Source: Apoda limacodes | Taxonomy: Eukaryota; Arthropoda; Insecta; Lepidoptera; Limacodidae | Direction: 5' to 3' | DNA length: 64,000 bases | Assembly: GCA_946406115.1 (NCBI GenBank) | Contig: OX291545.1 | Coordinates: forward strand, 4,216,001 to 4,280,000 | In this document: positions 56,101-64,000 of the stretch, in pieces | Position numbering within the stretch: position 1 is the first letter of the stretch | How the letters are laid out: every line of letters begins with the position of its first letter | The notes under the pieces: generated by a model | The model's database searches: none | Seen by the model: only the letters and a program-made list of their open reading frames with translations | What the model was told of the DNA's origin: nothing | Made by a program: the position numbers and the translations under genes

Positions 56101-59100
56101 GCCGGCAACTTCCTCGTTGTCGTAGTCGTCGTCGTGTTGTCTAATGGCTAGATTATGACATTAAACGCATTGAAGTAGTCAACAAAACGCACTTCTTAAA
56201 AATGGTCAATCTCGCAGTAAGTTGGCAAAATATATCGGCATAGGAAATAAATTTTGCTATAAGTAGAAAAAACGGAAAACGACTCTTATACCCATTAAAA
56301 TCAGAAAAAAATAATCCGTACTGTATGTGCGTGTGACTACTGCGTCGTAAAAATAATTCAATTAATTCTACAATGGTTTTGTTTGCTGATGACAGCACGA
56401 TCATTGTAAAAAACGAAAATGATATTAATTATCGAAACAATATTAATGAAGCACTGGCTAAGGCGGTAATGTGGCTTGAAAAAATAATAATTTGATTATT
56501 AATCTAACTAAAACAAAAGTTATGCATTTTTATCAACGCCTAAACCAACAAAAAATTAAAGTCAGTTACAAGGAGATTGAACTAGAAAGTGTAAACACAA
56601 CTAAATTTCTAGGGCTCCTAATCGAAATTCAGTTAACATGGAAACATTAAATTGAAGAAATATGTAAGAAGCTTAATAAATTTGCCGATGCACTTTTTAC
56701 TTTTCGAGGTTAATTTGTCAGAAAAAGTTTATCTCGAAGCAGTTTTAATGTCTTATTACGGCTCTGTAGGATCTTTACTCAGAATATGGAGTTATATTTT
56801 GGGTTAATTGTACCGAAAAGGAATCAGTTTTCAAAGCCCGGAAGCGATGTGTTAGAGCAATGTGTGGTTTAAAAACTAAAGATAGTTGCAAACCTGCATT
56901 TAAAAAACTGAAAATATTTACACTCCCATCTTTATTCATTTTGGAAATATGTATTTTTGTTAAGTGCAATCCATCTCTTTTTGTAAAATGGACAAAAGGA
57001 CGAACCAGATCCACACGAGCTCAACATTTAACAAAATTATGTATAAAAAATGCGAAACTGCACTCATGAGTAAAAGTATTTATGGAATGGCTCCACTTGT
57101 TTACAATAAAATACCGGATAAAATTAATCGACCATTACAGTTGTTCAAAAAAAGTTTAGTTTCAATTCTTACAGAAAAATGTTACAACACAATACACGAC
57201 TTTATGAGTGATTCTTTGTTATAATTAGCATTGTATCTTTTAATATTAAATGTTTTAGAACGGTGAACTTAGAATTTTGAAATCCGTTTACTTACATACA
57301 TTTTAAGGATAGTTTTAATTTATTTTTGTATTTACAGCAAATCATAACATACCTGTTTCAAAAGCTAATATCACTTAATACATTATGATTAAATTTTTAA
57401 TTATATATATTAAAATTATAAAAACACATTTTATTGAAACAACATAGACGCGTAAAAACCGTTAACAGAAAGACATATAATGCCGCACACGACGCCTGTT
57501 AGTTGGCCCAGATGAAACGGGTTACACAACCGCATGACACTTGAGTCCGAACGAGACAGTATTCTAAAGAGACAAGAGGCGCACACTGAGACCGAATATC
57601 CGTCCGGACAAGGAGTCAGCAGAAGGTCCAGTAAGGAGCTCATATGGTTCTCTATATCTGGTATTCTCACGAAAGAAAGTACTAGCTGAGAGAATCGATT
57701 GGTCAGGGCAACATCATGAACAGATATCCCTGCGTAGTTATTGGTTCGAAACCAAGCCACTCACGGTAGCGGGCGTTAAAGTCTCTCAAAATAACTAAGT
57801 TCTGCTGTGGGATGTTGCTCTAGAACTTTGTCAGTCGTCAAACTAAGGTGCGTGAAGAGTCGAGCTACGTCCGTTTCACCGATATGAGACCTGTAAAGGC
57901 ATGCATAGATACGAGTGTGGCCGCCGTTCAAGGCTATTAAGACGGTAACAGCAGATTTCCACCCGGACGAACATACAGAATTGTAATCGAGTTTATAACA
58001 GGAAAAATATAGGTATGATGTCTTGGCCGGGTAGGATATCTGCGTCTCCGTTATAGAAAGAATATTTCACTGCATGAATATCCCTGATTTTGCAAAAATC
58101 CGCATTTAATGTAAGACAGAGAAGCCACTGAATTTTCATTTTTTCTTTTTTTACCTTTTTTACTGATTTTTTCTAGAAAAAAGTTACTTAAACTAAGTTA
58201 AAGGGTCAAAGCTTGGCACAGATAGCACGGTTGCTGGCGCGGAAGGAATGACCTTTGCTAAAGCTGCCGAAGACTAATGGTAACTTGGCCCATAGTGCTA
58301 AATACTCTTTAGCTGATTTACTGGGCAGTCTCTTTAAGCTTAAGCTTAAAATTGAACGATGAAGGCACTGTACCACCTACTATACCAAGGTGCTATAAGA
58401 CCTGGCCGGAAATCTCCATAACTCAGCGGGGGTTCGGTAGGCGTTGCTTTCCCACCACACTGGTCAATTTCAGTCTTCATGGAAGACTGCTAATGTGCAC
58501 TTGGTGCCCAAAAAGGGCAATAGATCAGATCCATCGAATTACAGGCTTATCGCTATTACTTCTCTCCTTTCCAAGGCGATGGAGCGCGTGATCAACATAC
58601 AGCTTCTTAGATACCCAGAAAAACACGACCTGGTCATCGACCGTCAATATGGCTTTCACCACAGACACTCAACTGGTGGCCTTTTAGTGTATATTACACA
58701 CCATTGGGCACTAGCCATTAAGAGGCAGGAGAGGCATTAGCATGTAGTTTGGACCTAGCCAAGACGTTCGATTGTGTCCGGCACCTGGGTCTTCTATAGA
58801 TGTTGCCACCTAACGTAATGCCCGAGGGTTTGCCAATGTGCAAATAGGTGGCTAGCTTTTTGTCCAGCAGACGTATACGAGCCGTAATTGACGGTTGTCA
58901 CTCTGATAGCACGGAAATCAAGGCTGGTGTTCCGCAAGGCTCTATGTTGTCGCTTACGCTTTTTCTTCTGCATATCAATGACACGTTGGCCATAAAAAAA
59001 ATAGATTGCTATGCATATGAGTACTGAAAACGGTAATTAAACGGGCCGTGCAAACATCCCTCGTTCCGTTGTGGAGGAAAACCGCTGAGAACTTGTGTCT

Positions 59101-62100
59101 CAAATCGAGACCACACTGTCCAAGGTCTCTGACTGGTGACGGGTAAACTTCGTCCGATTAAACCCTACAAAGACACAAGTCTGCGCGTTCACCGTTAAGA
59201 AAACTCCATTCACTGTGGTCCCACAATTCCAGAACACTCCACTCTCCATCTCCAAGAGCATTGGGATCCTTGGTGTTGACATCTCCAGCGATGTTCAGTT
59301 CCGAGATCATTTGTAAGACAAGGTAAAGCTGGCGTCTAAAAAACTTGGTGTACTCAACAGAGCGAAGCAGTACTTCACGGCGGGGCAGAGGTTGCTGCTT
59401 TACAAGTCGCAACTTTGGCCCCATGGAGTATTGCTGACATCTCTGGGCGAGTGCACCCGGATACCAGCTTGGCCCTTTTGACTCGTTTCAACGACGGGCT
59501 GTGAGAATCATTGGCGATCCCAAACTCACTTGCCGTATCGTCCAGTCTGAGAAAAGACTTTGCCTCCCTGTGTGTGTTCTACCGCTTGTACAATGGGATG
59601 TGTTCTGAGGAATTGTTCAAAATGATGCCCACGGCTACTTTCTACCATCGCACCGCTAGCCATCGGCAGGGAATGAATCACACCTTAAAACCTAAATGGT
59701 CACGTACAGTGCAGTTTCAGAGAAACTTCCTCCCGCGAATGCTATGGTTGTGAAATGAGATCCTTGCCAATGTTATCTCTAAGGACTACAGTATGTGATT
59801 CTTTAAGAAAAAAGTTATTAGATTTATTAATGGCGCGCGAGTGAATCCCCAGGTCTTGGAAGCGTCCATAGTCTGCGGTGACCGCTTGCCACCAGGCAAG
59901 CAGGCAAGCAAGCTTGTTTGCCACTTTAGTGGTATAAAAAAAAGTGTTGTTAATAGGTTAATATGAGTGTCATAGTTAAAATTTCATAATTTACTGCATC
60001 TCTTTTTAATCAAACATGACATTACGCACTAATACTGTATTTCTAGATCTTCACATAAATATTAATTTACAACTTACAGCATTTTTTCCACCTGAAAGTA
60101 ACTATTATTTCTGTTTACTCATACATTTTGCTTTGTCAATTACAGCCTTCTTAACGTCTGTTATTTTAAAATTCTTTTGCCGTAAGAAGTCAACAACGTA
60201 CCTGTAGTAACTTTGGATAAAACGTTAATGTTGCAAACTGTGACCGTGAACAAAAAATTGTGTCATTATCATCTACAAATTGGAAAATAATATTTTTTTT
60301 CTATTTTGAAAAAGTGTTTTGGCTCTGGTGAACAATTGCAATATGTGTATTTACAACAATTGCTTTCGTACGTCGATATGATTTGGGCACTTCTTCAATA
60401 TCAGACATTAAAGAAATTTTGCTTTCATTATGAAATTTAAAATTATATAGAGTACTATGTCATTTATATTGTTAGAGCTCGCATTTTTTTTTTGATATCG
60501 TATTGTCTAAACGACGGATCTGAAACCCATTACATACATACTTAATAAAAATTTATTAAAGTTGAAATACGTACATACATTTGTTTGATTTGGCTTTGAG
60601 ATCCACCATGTGAGCAAACCACCTCGATCCCCATCACAGGAATGGTTTATACGCTATGAATACTAAATTAGCCTTCCCGGCGATGGGTACTAAAAATGTT
60701 CTTATCTCTTAGTATACTTAGTCTGCAGACTAGGTATAAGTAGTTCAGAAAGATATCAAACATATAATGAAACGGGCCACGACAATGGTACTTGGATCGT
60801 AAAAACTGGGCCAACGTAGGCCTTAAGGAAAAATTACAAGGACTTACGGTTTTATATTGTCAATACTATTTGTATAGGCCTGCCGTACGGTCAATGTATG
60901 TGTAACCCAGTTTAAACCCCTCGGCCACCAACGCTACCTACACCACTGCGTAATATTTTGAGGTTCTGCGTGGGTTCGATTTATTATACTCCTATAGTAC
61001 GCCTTTTCATCCTTGGGTTTATTTCACAAATTGCCCCTGATCTGATTTACAATTGGAAAGTAAGAAAAAAAACACCGAATGGACAATAGTTATTTGTTAT
61101 ACAAGTGAGTAAAAGCGTTTTTTGGTAGAAGTGCCGACTTTAAATCCTGAGCTAGCGAAGTAGGCTAGAATTAAATCACGAGCGTAGCTACTGAGCATAG
61201 CGAGGGATTTAAAAGCACGAGACCGAAAAAATTTGCTTACGCGTCCAACAAACAACTTTTCACCTCAACCAGCGAGAAAAATATTTTCACGTTACTTTTC
61301 TGGTAGAAAATTAAATTCGGTATTAGAGACTTGTTTGTTGTCTTAATTCTTCTCGTGTCAGAGAAATATCTTCGTAGCTTGTATCGCTCATTTTTCAAAC
61401 AAAACAGAATTATTAATTAAATAAACAATCTTATGTTCAAAAAACTAGCTTGCCGCCATTTTACTTTGTTTTTTTTTTAAAAATTGAGGTAGCGTTCGGA
61501 ATTGTACCTTCTATAACCTCTGCCATTGCTATCAAACCAAAGTATGATATTTTTTAAGTAAGCTGTATAAACTTTAAATAATACTAATAATTTATAAAAA
61601 CTCACTTAAAATCGAAAAAATGATATGTAGTTATATTCTTACATAATTAAAATGAATAAATGAATGAATAATGAGGTTAAGTATTTGTCCCGAAAATATT
61701 TTTTTTTTTTTCATCATCGGGTTAATTCTAAAAGTCAATGTTCGAACAGTGAATTGCTTTGCCTCACTAAATTTTGACAGCAAAACTATCCTTTTCGTGC
61801 TGGTGAGGTGAAAAATAAATCAGTTAATCAACATGGAATAAATTCTGCTGGATACTAGAGGTAAAATTGAAGAACAAAAGTCGAATTAGGTACGGATTTA
61901 AGAAATTGGTAAAAAATAATACATAAAAGAAACACAAGTTAAGTGTTGAAAAAACATGTTAAGTTTGGTTTCTTGTTAAAGTTTCCGCGGAAAAGCAAAG
62001 CTGTGTCTCGCTCGACGCCAACGACGCCGCTGTTAGACGGGATAGCACGGCTCAGTTCGACGACAAACCGAGAAAAGATCCCATATTGGATACATACTTT

Positions 62101-64000
62101 TGTCTTTAGCTAGTGGCTTGTTATTTTCGTATTTCAGCCAAAATAAAAATATATATATTTATTTGTAATGTTGTATTATTCTGATGTTGCGATGTTCTTT
62201 ATTAACCAGTATTTCGTTGCTGGATAGGCGTTATATAAAATTCTTATTGGTTAAGATTATTTGCGAATAAAAGAGCAAAGTAGGTTAAAAAAGGAATTTA
62301 ATACACTACACTACACGCATAGACGCAGATTGTCTACAGTTCCAAACAACTTGCATCGTAATTTATAACAAGTAGTGTAAACTGGAGCACTTTACAAACA
62401 CACACTATTCTGTACACAGAAAGTAATTTTCTTTTTAAATCGTACAGGTAATTACTGATTTATAACCGATTATTTTTTTATCTGACGTGTAACCATGAAG
62501 TCTCAGTTTGTGAATACCCACGAGGCGCAGCGGTGGCGGCGCGCGGGTGTGGCGATGTCAGACTTGTATGTTTATTTATAAGCTCACCGAGGAAAAGGAC
62601 CAGTACGTACGAGTAGGTACTGGTGAGTGGTTCTTACATTTCGTGCTACAGACTCGCACTCGTACTTATACAGTTTTCCCGTAGGTACCAGGTATTAGTT
62701 TAAAAATATATCTACAAATACTTCGTCACGCGACGTGACATTGCATTATATTGCTTATAATTCTAGGGACGTAGTTCTATCTACATCGCTCTCGAGTTCC
62801 CGCTCCCTATTCCTATGGATAATTCGAGGTCGTAATTTAAGGCACTGGGGGTGCGATATTTTATTGAGACGCCACGCTCGCAGGTGTTTTTGAAAGGTTT
62901 TTAGGTATTTATAACGATTTCTTATTGTTTAGTCTGTGGAGAGATCAGCGTTAAGTTTGGGAGCTGGGAAGGATTTACAGTTCTTCGACACTAAGTTTAC
63001 TTTTAAAGGTATAGGATGTTCAATTGATAACTTTTGCTGGAATTCTGCAAGGGCGTCGTGTATTTTTGACCTAAAACTAAAGAAATGGATTAAATATATC
63101 TTTGAAAGCTGATAAGGTGTAATATAATTAAGGGTTAGACAATACAGCAGTATTCTGTGCGAACATAATATTTGGTATGTCTTAGGTGCAATTGTTTATT
63201 TCTTTTTATTTCTTAATGTTTTGCAGTTGGGGTTTTTAACCGAAACCTAAAGTTTATAACACACTTCACTTTCATAACACCAATTTCAATTAATTCAGAT
63301 CAGATTTTTGTATATTTTCAGCAATTATTTTTACCTTTTTAGTGCATCTTTTTGAAGCCGGTCGTTTTTTTTTAAAGTTTTTTTTTTAGTTAATTATATA
63401 TTTTGTTTCAGAAGTACTTTATGCCTCCAGCTATATGAGCATACAAACGTGAATGACACAAGCTTTTTAGTCAGAATACTTATTTATAGTCAATCATCTC
63501 GTAAATTGTTAGGCGCCATGCTTTACCACCGTGCTAACTCATGGTTAGCTTATAGGTGTGTAAGAATAGACACGTTAGTGACAAAAACTTTCTTGGTTAT
63601 ATTTCTGTAGTCACGCAGTGGTCATCTTGTAGGTGTCTATCATTTCGTGGTACTCTGATGTTAGTACTACTCTAACGTCCACACTGAGAGAAATGCGTAG
63701 TCTAGTCAGTAATGGTTAAACCGTAAATACCAGTGTACGTACGTATCCCACTTAAATCTGTATGCTGCATACGTATTACGTAGACAACACCATGTCGACA
63801 AAAAATCCGCATAGTGGCAACACCATTTTGCGTAATGGCATAACCGTACTACCATTATTCCTGCGGGCTCCTACATCACCCGTAAGATACATCATGCATA
63901 AGTACGTTCCTGCAGTTTTACTCTAATTACTACGTATTCAGCTGCATGCCGAGTACTGCAAAAACAATAACGTTATAATTAGTCTGGAATATCTGCGTGT

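Overview
This is a window of visibly AT-rich animal nuclear DNA, almost certainly from a moth or butterfly (Lepidoptera). The evidence is the set of interspersed repeats. It includes tRNA-headed SINEs ending in the lepidopteran core with 'gaggaaacctgcatac', repeats built around 'cggccaagtgcgaatcgg' and 'gttccgtgcatcaaaagg', RTE-like 3' ends built around 'ttatcggcgtgggattctta', and non-LTR elements ending in 'gtttgccaccttagtggtat' plus poly(A). There is no operon, bacterial gene or CRISPR array. The species cannot be named from the sequence. Family assignments below rest on recalled motifs, not on a search.

The only gene that looks functional is an initiator tRNA-Met at 14062-14133. I found no intact host protein gene. 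The longest open frame (about 408 codons, 1568-2791) is a 5'-truncated non-LTR reverse transcriptase. Everything else is transposon-derived, broken, or unrecognised intergenic DNA.

Layout. 1-1113: decayed BEL/Pao-type pol, ending near a 26-bp tandem array and then the best-preserved copy of a jockey/CR1-like LINE (copy A). 2.9-10.6 kb: SINEs, LINE 3' ends, two foldback elements, and 33-bp and 35-bp arrays. 11-22 kb: a foldback with subterminal repeats, the tRNA, a 19-bp array, an inverted pair of one unnamed repeat family, LINE pieces, and a 43-bp array. 22.6-25.9 kb: acidic-protein debris and a split Penelope-like element. 29.2-31.9 kb: LINE pieces. 32.2-36.8 kb (minus strand): a multi-exon pseudogene of the insect family I recall as DUF7869, the most gene-like object in the window, with splice sites that restore its reading frame. 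36.9-49.9 kb: LINE 3' ends, hairpins, a degenerate coiled-coil ORF, and a nested LINE insertion. 50.2-51.5 kb (minus): a broken piggyBac transposase with all three catalytic aspartates recognisable. 53-60 kb: RTE-like ends, further LINE copies, and an inverted endonuclease segment facing a reverse transcriptase segment, which looks like a twin-priming 5' inversion. 60-64 kb: mostly unrecognised DNA with one imperfect TIR element.

The genes do not form a working system. The window is a transposon graveyard. Its main interest lies in which families are present (BEL/Pao, Penelope, piggyBac, several LINE lineages, a DUF7869 relative), how they are broken, and how they nest.
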